From an uncultured Roseburia sp. (GTDB taxonomy: Bacteria > Bacillota > Clostridia > Lachnospirales > Lachnospiraceae): a stretch of DNA of 64,000 nt. The stretch spans positions 62,001 through 126,000 of the forward strand of contig CAKREH010000003.1 in NCBI GenBank assembly GCA_934317215.1, in the 5' to 3' direction. The position numbers and the translations under genes are program-made. The notes under the pieces were generated by a model that made no database searches, had not been told where the DNA came from, and was given only the letters and a program-made list of their open reading frames with translations. Below are positions 33,683-40,632 of this stretch, in pieces (positions within the stretch are counted from its first letter, which is position 1; the number at the start of each line of letters is the position of its first letter).

Positions 33683-33732
33683 ATTACCATGCGTCTCGGC
33701 AGGATTGAAAAGTCCATCTACACCGAGGTAAT
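33683..33732 (-). ncRNA. tRNA-like element, 50 nt
   Basis: ATTACC/GGTAAT closing stem, TCGG/CCGA next to it and a loop with GGACTTTTCAATCC that recalls a T-arm. Too short for a tRNA. Meaning uncertain. Confidence 0.35.
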
Positions 33733-33742
33733 CATGTTTAAA

Positions 33743-33813
33743 TGATCGGTACGAGATTCGAACTCGTGTTACCACCGTGAAAGGGTGGTGTCTTACCACT
33801 CGACTAACCGATC
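33743..33813 (-). tRNA. tRNA-Glu (anticodon TTC)
   Basis: Acceptor GATCGGT/ACCGATC, anticodon arm CCACC-CTTTCAC-GGTGG, T-loop TTCGAAT. All arms intact. Confidence 0.93.
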
Positions 33814-33880
33814 AAAGACACGCGACCGGCTGTTACGCCAATCCACGTCTGCTGTGACGTAGTTTAAGTTTTTACTACTC

Positions 33881-33937
33881 GCATCCAAATAACCTAGGAT
33901 AATCTCGCAAACCGGTTACGCGGGACTAAATGGATGC
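33881..33937 (-). ncRNA. tRNA-like element, 57 nt
   Basis: GCATCCA at one end pairs with TGGATGC at the other, a seven-base stem of acceptor size; the middle is too short for D, anticodon and T arms. It lies between the Glu and Tyr tRNAs. Confidence 0.35.
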
Positions 33938-33946
33938 TTTCGCTCA

Positions 33947-34036
33947 TGGGGAAGAGAGGAATTGAACCTCCAATGTTTACCACTTGGGAACTGATTTACA
34001 GTCAGCTGCAACACCGCCAATCGTTGCCGCTTCCCC
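33947..34036 (-). tRNA. tRNA-Tyr (anticodon GTA)
   Basis: Acceptor GGGGAAG/CTTCCCC, anticodon arm CTGA-CTGTAAA-TCAG, long variable arm, T-loop TTCAATT. 90 nt. Confidence 0.92.
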
Positions 34037-34112
34037 AAAATGCGCGGACACCTCACTCCATATCTCTGTACGCGACCGCGCTACGCATACAGTATCAGAT
34101 CAGCTCGGCACC

Positions 34113-34216
34113 ATCGGAACGGAAGGATTCGAACCTTGCATTATCGGTTTCTGAAAAGGTGTTGTTGCTGACTACGGATGATCGCCCGTCTGCCACTTGG
34201 CAACACTCTTACCGAT
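34113..34216 (-). ncRNA. tRNA-like element with T-arm, identity unresolved
   Basis: It has a clear T-arm (AAGG-TTCGAAT-CCTT) and ends ATCGG/CCGAT that could pair, but the anticodon region does not fold with a U33-containing seven-base loop. Possibly a decayed class II tRNA. Confidence 0.4.
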
Positions 34217-34416
34217 AGGCTTCTTTACCTGCAATACCCATTCTGCCACTGCCTAACTATATGGGGGAATTATATCTTTGACAGCTCAGGCACCGTGGGA
34301 TAGGCACCCGAACTATCAAGTCTGACTGCTATATGGATTGCTCGTCAGCAAATTACGGAACGATCATCATTCATCACCATATAGGCTTACGCCTAATGCC
34401 GCGCTCCGCGGCAAAT

Positions 34417-34463
34417 ACCACCGGACGGTCTCGCACCGCCCTTAACAGAATCGTCCTAGTGGC
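34417..34463 (-). ncRNA. tRNA-like element, 47 nt
   Basis: Acceptor-like GCCACTA/CGGTGGT (six of seven pairs with wobbles) and a T-arm-like GGCGG-TGCGAGA-CCGTC, with only 14 bases where D and anticodon arms should be. Confidence 0.4.
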
Positions 34464-34535
34464 GAAAGGAGATGTCATGAAAAACACCAAGAAGAATATC
34501 TTTTACGGAATGAATCGTTAAATCCATTCCTCCAG

Positions 34536-34596
34536 TGGAGCGGCAGGAATCGAACCTGCGACCGATTGAATGCTCTACCGACTGAGCTACGTTCCA
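34536..34596 (-). ncRNA. tRNA lacking an anticodon arm, 61 nt
   Basis: Acceptor TGGAACG/CGCTCCA, normal D-arm (GCTC-AGTCGGTA-GAGC), normal T-arm (GCAGG-TTCGATT-CCTGC) and a normal-looking GGTC variable loop, but only TTCAAT remains where the 17-base anticodon arm belongs. It is otherwise well preserved, so this is a deletion of one arm rather than general decay. Confidence 0.7.
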
Positions 34597-34648
34597 CTAT
34601 GGCATATTTGAATGCCGAAATGTAGGATTTTTATCTTATTTTATATTT

Positions 34649-34715
34649 GCTCACAGACATCAGTATTGAATCGCACACCGAGTTATTCTGATTCAAGCTG
34701 TTTTTGCCTGTGAGC
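34649..34715 (-). ncRNA. tRNA-like element, 67 nt
   Basis: Eight-base closing stem GCTCACAG/CTGTGAGC and an internal CGGTGT/ATACTG hairpin with loop GCGATTCA, resembling acceptor and T-arm. No convincing anticodon arm. Confidence 0.4.
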
Positions 34716-34720
34716 TTAAG

Positions 34721-34888
34721 TTATACCGGATGCTCCGATTTCTCGCTCTGGTGCTCGGCGTCGCTATCCAAAGCAATAATACCTGACCTTTTTCCCGGTT
34801 CATTTTCGTGATTTATATGTATTCTTTCCACTGCACAAATAATAGGCAGTTGAAAGTTAATACCAAAAATTGGACTGTATAAAAGCAT
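34721..34888 (-). CDS. Small hypothetical protein, 55 aa
   Basis: Starts MLLYSPIFGINFQLPIICA, with GGAGATAGAAA before the ATG at 34886-34888. It follows the previous small gene by three bases. Unknown function. Confidence 0.45.
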   Translation of the reverse strand: MLLYSPIFGINFQLPIICAVERIHINHENEPGKRSGIIALDSDAEHQSEKSEHPV

Positions 34889-34891
34889 TTT

Positions 34892-35047
34892 CTATCTCCA
34901 CATCAAAAATATATTCAGCATCAATAGTACGATGGTTATTCCTAATCCAACTGCTGCTTCTCTTTCTTTTACTTCCCTGCCATACATGAATAACATCAAC
35001 ATCAATAACACATCCAGTGTTGACGTAACTGTTTTAATGATCTCCAT
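34892..35047 (-). CDS. Small membrane protein, 51 aa
   Basis: 51 residues, two hydrophobic stretches (LDVLLMLMLFMY and LGITIVLLMLNIFLMW) separated by a charged turn. Its ATG overlaps the stop of the upstream small gene (TGATG). Confidence 0.5.
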   Translation of the reverse strand: MEIIKTVTSTLDVLLMLMLFMYGREVKEREAAVGLGITIVLLMLNIFLMWR

Positions 35048-35193
35048 CATTTACTCTCCCATTCATCACATTCGTGGTCGTATTCCACGAAATCAGCTAC
35101 ATATTCGCTCTCATCGTTCACGCATACATAGCCCTGCATTTTGTCGTATGAACTATATTTACAAGTGCCACAGCACTGTTTGCATTCTGACAT
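35047..35193 (-). CDS. Small Cys-rich protein, 48 aa
   Basis: MSECKQCCGTCKYSSYDKM at the start and HECDEW near the end; likely a small zinc-binding protein. Start overlaps the MazG stop (TAATG). Confidence 0.5.
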   Translation of the reverse strand: MSECKQCCGTCKYSSYDKMQGYVCVNDESEYVADFVEYDHECDEWESK

Positions 35194-35612
35194 TACACGT
35201 CATCCTCCGCTCTGTGGTTCGCTCTTTCAACGTCAAACCCTTCCGGATAACGCGCCTTAAGCTTGTCTACGTTCATCTGCATAATCTCATCAAGGCTCCA
35301 ACCGAAGGATTCACAAAGCATTGCCATGTACCAGCAAATGTCTCCTGCTTCTTTCTTTGCATGTTCAACATCAAGCGGCTTCTCGTGGAAAATCCACTTT
35401 TTAATCATGTCGTTGAACTCTCCAACCTCGCCGGATAATCCAAGGCAAGAATTGAAAATACCACCAATGTCAAGATGTCGTTCATCTTCTGCAATCAAAT
35501 TTTTCTGTAACAGATATTCCATGTCGCATGTCAACATATTTCCAAGCAATCTATCTGTTGCCTTATGATCATTTGTCCGCATAGCTAATTCTTGGTATTC
35601 ATTTCCGGTCAT
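35193..35612 (-). CDS. MazG-like nucleotide pyrophosphohydrolase
   Basis: 139 residues. The MazG core is in the C-terminal two thirds: LSGEVGEFNDMIKKWIFH, KKEAGDICWYMAMLCE, the acidic residues that bind Mg. These enzymes hydrolyse (d)NTPs or ppGpp-like signals; in phages they may keep the starved host active or clean the nucleotide pool. ATGA-coupled to the upstream gene. Confidence 0.85.
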   Translation of the reverse strand: MTGNEYQELAMRTNDHKATDRLLGNMLTCDMEYLLQKNLIAEDERHLDIGGIFNSCLGLSGEVGEFNDMIKKWIFHEKPLDVEHAKKEAGDICWYMAMLCESFGWSLDEIMQMNVDKLKARYPEGFDVERANHRAEDDV

Positions 35613-36037
35613 GTATTTTTCTCCTCTTTCTCAATTCCAATCAAACGATTCAACATAAGTTCTGCTGCTTCTTTGAAATCGTCATATCCAATATCAAGCT
35701 GATCCACGGCGGTTTCCCTACTGTTCCAAAGGTCATCATCTAATGCACTTAGCATACTTGTCAAAAATGTGCCGCGTAAATCTTTATTGGCAATCAGCTC
35801 GTTTCGCAGCACTATGGATGCCTGCTGAACTGTTTCCGGTGTGAATCTGAATCTAATATCGCCGCTCATGTCAATATCTGGCAGACCCACTGTTTCAAAA
35901 GTGAATTGTGGGAACTCGTCAACTGCAACTCGAAAATCAACGCTCTTAACATGTTTAAATTTCTTGTCGCCTATGTAATATTCAGTTCCAAGCCAATCTT
36001 CTGTCGGATTTACGACCTTAACTCTTGGTGTTCCCAT
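35609..36037 (-). CDS. Phage hypothetical protein
   Basis: 142 residues (MGTPRVKVVNPTEDWLGTEY at the start, helical C terminus with EAAELMLNRLIGIEKEEK). The N-terminal half is beta-rich and acidic. Coupled to the MazG gene by a 4-base overlap. I do not recognise it. Confidence 0.5.
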   Translation of the reverse strand: MGTPRVKVVNPTEDWLGTEYYIGDKKFKHVKSVDFRVAVDEFPQFTFETVGLPDIDMSGDIRFRFTPETVQQASIVLRNELIANKDLRGTFLTSMLSALDDDLWNSRETAVDQLDIGYDDFKEAAELMLNRLIGIEKEEKNT

Positions 36038-36140
36038 AATACATACGCCCCTTAAAGTCCTTTTTTGTTTTTGAAAAAAATTTGAAAATCGTTATCGAAT
36101 GTAACTTTTGAATTTTTATCGGATGTGAAAATTTGATATG

Positions 36141-36296
36141 TTAATCAATGCTGTATATATGGCATTGATTCTTACCAAAGGCACGTTCTTTTTTGTGGTA
36201 AAAGCATTCTCTCTTTAACCGGAATATCTTCCCCTTCTCACCACCGCGATCAAGTAAGGTTCTATGTGCTTTCCTCTTTTTGCTTATGCTCGTCAT
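36141..36296 (-). CDS. Small basic protein, 51 aa
   Basis: Strongly basic (MTSISKKRKAHRTLLDRGG, FRLKRECFYHKKERAFGK) and so a likely nucleic-acid binder. ATG at 36294-36296 follows AGGAGATCTGGA. Unknown family. Confidence 0.5.
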   Translation of the reverse strand: MTSISKKRKAHRTLLDRGGEKGKIFRLKRECFYHKKERAFGKNQCHIYSID

Positions 36297-36611
36297 TCCA
36301 GATCTCCTAGTTGAATTAGACTATGCGCGAAAATGTCTTTTTATTTTGTGAATGTTTCGGAGACTCAGTTGCGCCCCGGGGTGTGTTCCCACAGAACCCC
36401 CGCCCACCCTTTCCGGATGTTCGCCCTATGGATGCTCTTGAATTGTGTTTGAATTGTATCGTAATCAAAGACAATTAATACAATTTTGATTTATATGATT
36501 TAACTATTCGTAAAACCCGAGTCTTACGAATAGTTTGTTAATTCTTTAATCGCTACAAGCCTTGATTTTACAGGCTTTCTAAATTGTTGTTAAACCACAC
36601 ACAATTCTGTA
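36297..36611. other. Non-coding stretch with GC-rich island and hairpins
   Basis: A GC-rich patch (about 36365-36420, with GTTC-TGTG-GGAAC and runs of five or more G on the minus strand) stands out from AT-rich surroundings. To its right is a perfect 10-base inverted repeat CTATTCGTAA/TTACGAATAG (36504-36533) and an AAGCCT/AGGCTT hairpin near 36556. It could hold a packaging (cos) site or an operator; no gene is convincing. Confidence 0.4.
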
Positions 36612-37226
36612 TTAAAAGTCCGCGTCTGGTGGCTTTAATTGTGCAGTGTTTTCTGACAATTCAGACAGGGAATATCGTTCCCTGATCTGTTCGATGCTCT
36701 GCGTCTGCTCCCCGCCCTGGCGGTTAGTGCCCGGCATATTCCAGTTGTGCCGCCTATTTAAAGCCGGAAGTACTTTCATCGGATTCAGACCACCGCTTAT
36801 AAGCTTATCGCTCAATGATTCCTCGTTATTTTTGACGAGTTTTTTGTATACATCGGAACAGGAAGAACCGGATCGCCGCTCGCCACTGCCCCATGTGTAA
36901 ACAGTATCTGTATTAATTCCAGTTAAGAAACAGAAACCATTTATACTAACCTCTTTGTCGTATTCATAACACAGCTCTATGTAAATATCACAGATATCAT
37001 TTATTAATTTATCATTATAAGTGTCTTTATCAGGTCCTTTTAATCTCTCCCTGTTATTCTTAAATACAGCCTTATAAATATATATCAAAGCTGCATTCCA
37101 TTTACTCTGGGGTTCTTTTGACATGTCTTCAACATTTTTCTCAAGTATATACTGGTCAAGGTATTCAGATATTTTATTTTCATAAATTTCTATTCCATGC
37201 TCTGCTCTCACTGTATTATCATTCAT
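36612..37226 (-). CDS. Small-terminase-like protein
   Basis: 204 residues. The middle and C-terminal part (INGFCFLTGINTDTVYTWG, SDVYKKLVKNNEESLSDKL, VLPALNRRHNWNMPG) resemble a family of phage DNA-binding proteins with a winged-helix style start that often serve as small terminase subunits. It would recognise the packaging site. It is far from terL (7.6 kb), which is uncommon. Expressed from the promoter at 37398-37426. Confidence 0.5.
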   Translation of the reverse strand: MNDNTVRAEHGIEIYENKISEYLDQYILEKNVEDMSKEPQSKWNAALIYIYKAVFKNNRERLKGPDKDTYNDKLINDICDIYIELCYEYDKEVSINGFCFLTGINTDTVYTWGSGERRSGSSCSDVYKKLVKNNEESLSDKLISGGLNPMKVLPALNRRHNWNMPGTNRQGGEQTQSIEQIRERYSLSELSENTAQLKPPDADF

Positions 37227-37397
37227 GATTTATTTATATCTCCTCTCTCCAGTACTGGAATACTTAAAATAAAAAATGCAACTGATACAATCAGATCATG
37301 ATGATCTCAACTGTACCGGCTGCATGAAGTCCGTTTCTTTCGGGACCTCGACGGATCAGCTCCGCCCGTTGCCCGAATGCCTATTTGATTTAACAAA

Positions 37398-37426
37398 ACA
37401 ATATCATTCTATCATTTTCTTGTCAA
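37398..37426 (-). promoter_or_regulatory. Promoter for the small-terminase-like gene
   Basis: TTGACA at 37421-37426, 17-bp spacer, TATTGT at 37398-37403, read on the minus strand. Confidence 0.6.
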
Positions 37427-37562
37427 GATATATTTTTAAATTAAATTTTAAGCCTGTATATTATATATTATTTATATAAATATACTGCATTGTTTATAAT
37501 ATATATTTTTAATATTACAAGAGAGAATATAATCTTTCTCTAACTCTAGTGTCTATATCTAC

Positions 37563-37607
37563 GTTGCAAAAATGTTGCAATTTGTTGCAGAGGTGTTGCA
37601 TTGCAAC
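37563..37607. repeat. Helically phased GTTGCA repeats
   Basis: GTTGCA at 37563, 37574, 37584 and 37595 (steps of 11, 10, 11 bp) followed at once by the inverted copy TTGCAAC at 37601-37607. The phasing puts all copies on one face of the helix, as for a cooperative binding site. Confidence 0.7.
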
Positions 37608-37737
37608 AAAACTAATACTATTCTATTATTTTTTCTTGTCTGTAATAAAATTATCGCTCTTGAAATTTTATGAAAATTTAACAAAGATTTTCTACGTTTT
37701 ACACAAAAAAGACGGCTATATTTCAAGCCGCCAAATA

Positions 37738-37947
37738 TTATGCATACATCAATTTTCCTTTTGGAATTGGAATCTCACGCCCAATTTCCTTTGCCGTCTC
37801 AATCCATTCTGATATAACCGTTTCTACATTTTCCAATGCTTCTATCGCTGTGCTCCCATCTGCCATACATCCGGCAAGTTCCGGAACTTCAACAATAAAT
37901 TTTTGATCCTGTTCTGACCAATATATAATTCTCTCATACTTATGCAT
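37738..37947 (-). CDS. hicB: HicB-type antitoxin
   Basis: 69 residues forming the partial RNase-H-like HicB fold (YERIIYWSEQDQKFIVEVPEL, GCMADGSTAIEALENVE). It lacks the C-terminal DNA-binding domain of long HicB proteins, so repression of the pair may depend on the XRE regulator upstream. It follows hicA by 5 bp and should neutralise it. Confidence 0.88.
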   Translation of the reverse strand: MHKYERIIYWSEQDQKFIVEVPELAGCMADGSTAIEALENVETVISEWIETAKEIGREIPIPKGKLMYA

Positions 37948-37952
37948 ATACT

Positions 37953-38201
37953 TTATACCTCCAATCCATATTTTAATATTATGTTTCTTACCTGTTTTAC
38001 TTGATACGGTTTTGCTTTATTTCCGTCTGGCTGAATATTTATGATTTCATCTATTCCATCCAGCCAGTATATGAAATGATCGCCTTTAATTCTGCACTGA
38101 AAACCGAGCACCTCAAGTATTTTCTGCAGATCAGAAAATTTTATATTTCTGTCTTGCGTGCCGCTCATTATTGAATAAAATAACTTTTCTAATGTTGCCA
38201 T
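37953..38201 (-). CDS. hicA: HicA-type toxin
   Basis: 82 residues, double-stranded-RNA-binding-like HicA fold with the catalytic-type His in GDHFIYW and a C-terminal QVKQVRNIILKYGL helix. HicA cuts mRNA. Here the family glycine-serine-histidine is glycine-aspartate-histidine. Toxin-first order is standard for hicAB. ATG follows AGGAGATACCAAAGAGA. Confidence 0.85.
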   Translation of the reverse strand: MATLEKLFYSIMSGTQDRNIKFSDLQKILEVLGFQCRIKGDHFIYWLDGIDEIINIQPDGNKAKPYQVKQVRNIILKYGLEV

Positions 38202-38234
38202 TCTCTTTGGTATCTCCTTTCATTTGATACCATT

Positions 38235-38281
38235 ATCATAATCTATTTTCATGTATATGTCAATAGTCTATTTTCATGTAT
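38235..38281 (-). promoter_or_regulatory. hicAB promoter with two operator repeats
   Basis: TTGACA at 38258-38263, 17-bp spacer, TATGAT at 38235-38240 (minus strand). Two copies of TCTATTTTCATGTAT (38242-38256, 38267-38281) spaced 25 bp sit in the spacer and just upstream. Confidence 0.75.
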
Positions 38282-38282
38282 T

Positions 38283-38504
38283 TTAATTATTTTTATATTC
38301 CATAATATCGCCCGGCTGACAATTTAATAATTTACACAAATTACATATAACTTCGCAAGTTACATTCTCGTTTTTGGTCAGCTTCGCTACTGTATTAGAA
38401 TGTATTCCGTTATTCTTTAGCCACTGCTTATTATATTCTTTCTTATCCAAGATATTCCACAGCTTGGAAAAGTCAATATATCCATTTGCTCCATAATTCG
38501 CCAT
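38283..38504 (-). CDS. XRE regulator (HTH_26 type)
   Basis: 73 residues: FSKLWNILDKKEYNKQWLK, then NTVAKLTKNENVTCEVICNL and LLNCQPGDIMEY, the pattern of small YozG-like regulators. It lies between two groups of the same operator repeat, one in front of its own promoter and one in front of hicAB, so it probably represses both. Possibly part of a three-gene hicAB module. Confidence 0.8.
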   Translation of the reverse strand: MANYGANGYIDFSKLWNILDKKEYNKQWLKNNGIHSNTVAKLTKNENVTCEVICNLCKLLNCQPGDIMEYKNN

Positions 38505-38530
38505 GCGTCACACCTCTTTTCTTTTTATAT

Positions 38531-38657
38531 ATGATAATAGATTTTTCATATCATGTCAACGTCTATTTTCATGTATCATATTGCACAACAAACCATTGTT
38601 TTATTTCGTCTATTATTGTGTATTTTGTCAATTGTTATTTGGTCTATTATCGTGTAT
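38531..38657 (-). promoter_or_regulatory. Promoter and operator repeats for the XRE gene
   Basis: TTGACA at 38554-38559, 17-bp spacer, TATCAT at 38531-38536. Operator copies: TCTATTTTCATGTAT at 38562-38576, TCTATTATTGTGTAT at 38609-38623 and TCTATTATCGTGTAT at 38643-38657. Confidence 0.75.
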
Positions 38658-38699
38658 TATAATCTCAACAGGAAAACAAAGAACACAAAAACAGAGGAT

Positions 38700-38731
38700 A
38701 AGGGGTAGGCAAAAAGCCAACCCCTTATTTA
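38700..38731 (-). terminator. Terminator after the Bro antirepressor
   Basis: AAGGGGTTGGC-TTTTT-GCCTACCCCTT on the minus strand, directly after the stop at 38732. Confidence 0.8.
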
Positions 38732-39478
38732 CTATCCTACTTTTCTATTTTCCCGCACCAGATTTATAATAAATTCACGTCCAACTTGCGTGATTTTTCT
38801 GTGATATACAACTGCGCCATTGTCAAGCACTTCTTGCTTTATCTCTTCATAACCAAGATTGCTATAATCCGAATACATTACCCATGTATTATTGACTTTG
38901 TATTGAATATGCATTTCTGAAAGCATTTTATTTAATTCTATTGCACTTCTCAAGCCCAATTCTTTGGCTATTTCGGTCATAGTATAAGTTTTATTAACAT
39001 GCATCAAAACAGCGTTTCTCTGCTCTGCTTTCACTCTGGCGGCTCGTTCCTCTTTTAACCTTGTTAATAACTCAATTCCAAAGTCCGGATTGTTTAAAAT
39101 ATTATTAATGACATTATCTGTTGCATATATGCCATGTTTGCGGATATCTTTTAAAATCTCTTTAACCTTTTTCTTAAATTGCTTTGCTATTGGTTTTCTG
39201 CTCTGCATTAGAACTTCATAAAGCCCATCTTCTGTAAGGAAAGTCATTTCCCTGTTCTGACCTCCGCTAAAGATTGTTGAGTTCAGCTTTTCATCATCGT
39301 CAACCCCTTTTATCATTTCCGTTGGGTTGCTGTGTTCAATCCAAGCTGCTACATCCTTAGCCAAAAACAAAGGATTTTCTACTGTACCCCAAATTCTAAA
39401 ATCTTTATTAAAAATCTTTCGTTCATCAATCACTTGTAAAGTGCTTTTATCTGGTGCAAGAATTTCAGTGCTGTACAT
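38732..39478 (-). CDS. Antirepressor with Bro-N and KilA-C-like domains
   Basis: 248 residues. N-terminal Bro-N domain (FRIWGTVENPLFLAKDVAAWI, EMTFLTEDGLYEVLMQSRKP, FKKKVKEILKDIRKHG), then a coiled linker and a C-terminal phage antirepressor domain (TMTEIAKELGLRSAIELNKM, QVGREFIINLVREN). It should counter a phage repressor on induction. It lies next to a second repressor switch, so this prophage has two antirepressors. Confidence 0.88.
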   Translation of the reverse strand: MYSTEILAPDKSTLQVIDERKIFNKDFRIWGTVENPLFLAKDVAAWIEHSNPTEMIKGVDDDEKLNSTIFSGGQNREMTFLTEDGLYEVLMQSRKPIAKQFKKKVKEILKDIRKHGIYATDNVINNILNNPDFGIELLTRLKEERAARVKAEQRNAVLMHVNKTYTMTEIAKELGLRSAIELNKMLSEMHIQYKVNNTWVMYSDYSNLGYEEIKQEVLDNGAVVYHRKITQVGREFIINLVRENRKVG

Positions 39479-39500
39479 AGCTTTTTCCTCCTACATCTTG

Positions 39501-39540
39501 AAAAATAAAAAGCATCCAATACCAAAATGGTACTGGATGC
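39501..39540 (-). terminator. Terminator after the small HTH gene
   Basis: GCATCCAGTACC/GGTATTGGATGC on the minus strand followed by TTTTTATTTTT. It separates the HTH gene from the Bro gene. Confidence 0.85.
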
Positions 39541-39616
39541 CGTTTCACTGACAACTCAAGCCCAACCGCTAAATTATGCGATACGCTTCTAAGAACCTAG
39601 TTCAAGGGGCTAATTA

Positions 39617-39832
39617 TTAAATTCTTTCTTTGCTTGCGGCATCCTCAAACTCTAATACTAAAGAACACCCCAAAGCCTCAGCTATTTTTTTCAACTCATT
39701 TTCTGAAAAATTGTTTCTATTCAGTTTATTAGTTAAATTTTGTCTAGTTGTTTCCAAAGATTCGGCTAAACTTGTAACCGTCATCCCTTTTCTTTTAAGT
39801 AATAATCTTATTTTCTCGTTAGTTTCCAGCAT
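39617..39832 (-). CDS. XRE-type repressor of the right-end switch
   Basis: 71 residues from the ATG after AGGAGGTTTTAGC: MLETNEKIRLLLKRKGMTV, TSLAESLETTRQNLTNKL and an acidic end. A single HTH with a short tail. It is divergent from the small-gene operon, with ACACTT/AAGTGT operator-like sites in between, so it probably controls both directions. Confidence 0.8.
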   Translation of the reverse strand: MLETNEKIRLLLKRKGMTVTSLAESLETTRQNLTNKLNRNNFSENELKKIAEALGCSLVLEFEDAASKERI

Positions 39833-39848
39833 GCTAAAACCTCCTAAC

Positions 39849-39961
39849 ACACTTTATATTAATTTGAACACTTAAAAATGTCAATAGCAATTTGTTATTT
39901 TACAAAATAAATTTAAAAGTGTAAATTATGTATTGACAAACGACACTTTATAGTGTACTAT
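39849..39961. promoter_or_regulatory. Divergent promoters with ACACT operators
   Basis: Rightward: TTGACA 39933-39938, 17 bp, TACTAT 39956-39961. Leftward: TTGACA 39879-39884, 17 bp, TAATAT 39856-39861. A perfect inverted repeat ACACT-TTAT-AGTGT (39943-39956) fills the rightward spacer; single ACACTT or AAGTGT sites lie near 39849, 39868 and 39917. Confidence 0.8.
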
Positions 39962-40006
39962 ATAACCATCAAGAGAAACACGAAAACAGAAAGCGAGGAA
40001 ATAAAG

Positions 40007-40249
40007 ATGGATGAATTTTTAAAAATTGTAGGTATGAATCACATTATCAACAGCGGTACATTTGAGAACTATCAACCGGAGGTTATAAAACTCCTAGATG
40101 AACTCAAGAAAATTGTAAGTGATGAAGTATTTAACCACTTAGAAGATTTAATTGATGACGCAGTAAATGCAACAAATGAATACGCTTTTGTTGAAGGAAT
40201 GAAAACTGCCATAGCAATTACAGAAAAGAATTATAAGCCAGTTCTTTAA
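40007..40249 (+). CDS. Small acidic early protein
   Basis: 80 residues from the ATG after GAGGAAATAAAG (MDEFLKIVGMNHIINSGTF, EVIKLLDELKKIVSDEVF). All-helical and acidic. First gene of the rightward operon. No family recognised. Confidence 0.6.
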   Translation: MDEFLKIVGMNHIINSGTFENYQPEVIKLLDELKKIVSDEVFNHLEDLIDDAVNATNEYAFVEGMKTAIAITEKNYKPVL

Positions 40250-40252
40250 TCT

Positions 40253-40296
40253 TTCCGGCGGCGGTTCAGCCGTACGCAGCAAAGCAACCGCCGGAA
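40253..40296 (+). other. Strong hairpin between first and second small genes
   Basis: TTCCGGCGG/CCGCCGGAA, nine perfect pairs around a 26-base loop. No U-run follows. It takes the place that the ribozymes occupy in the later gaps but lacks the hammerhead core bases. Confidence 0.6.
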
Positions 40297-40335
40297 CTAC
40301 TGAAATTAAATAAAAGAACGAAAGGGGAAATCAAC

Positions 40336-40488
40336 ATGGCACGGAAACAACCAAAAACAACCTACGTTGTAAAAGATGTTTTTAAAGAGCCAGACAAGAA
40401 AAAACGCGAGCAGGAAATCATTGATATAGTCATCAAGCATATAAAAACAAAAAACACAAAAACAGGAGGGAACGATCATGAAAGTTAA
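40336..40488 (+). CDS. Small basic protein, 50 aa
   Basis: MARKQPKTTYVVKDVFKEP then a charged helix (KKREQEIIDIVIKHIK). ATG follows AAAGGGGAAATCAAC. It overlaps the next gene by 11 bases. A short basic helix-rich protein of a type common in integrative elements; function unknown. Confidence 0.55.
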   Translation: MARKQPKTTYVVKDVFKEPDKKKREQEIIDIVIKHIKTKNTKTGGNDHES

Positions 40489-40630
40489 AATTAAAATTGA
40501 GGGAAAAATAAATGATATTTACACTTTTCAGCAACCAGAAGAGGGAAATATCCTTGACGAACTGACGGCGATCATCGAAGAAATGAAAGCCGGAAGAATT
40601 GAAAAAGTAGAAATTGAGAGGGAGGCGTAA
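40478..40630 (+). CDS. Small hypothetical protein, 50 aa
   Basis: MKVKIKIEGKINDIYTFQQP, beta then helix. ATG at 40478 follows AGGAGGGAACGATC. Confidence 0.55.
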   Translation: MKVKIKIEGKINDIYTFQQPEEGNILDELTAIIEEMKAGRIEKVEIEREA

Positions 40631-40632
40631 AC

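Larger units (their letters stand above)
37227..37737. other. Regulatory, very AT-rich intergenic stretch
   Basis: No gene. It contains a leader with GC-rich pairing (37305-37375), a sigma-70 type promoter on the minus strand (37398-37426), a run of AT-only DNA (37430-37510), and the phased GTTGCA repeats. The mix of AT-rich DNA and repeats is what a replication origin or a control region looks like. Confidence 0.5.

Noticed and set aside
33011..34521. Plus-strand open frames in the tRNA array
   Set aside because: They read through tRNAs on the opposite strand and lack ribosome binding sites.
36310..36470. A 50-residue minus-strand frame in the GC island
   Set aside because: It starts only at TTG, has low-complexity composition and no ribosome binding site.
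40253..40296. A fourth hammerhead ribozyme
   Set aside because: The stem is strong but GAAA, GTC and CTGANGA are not in the required positions.
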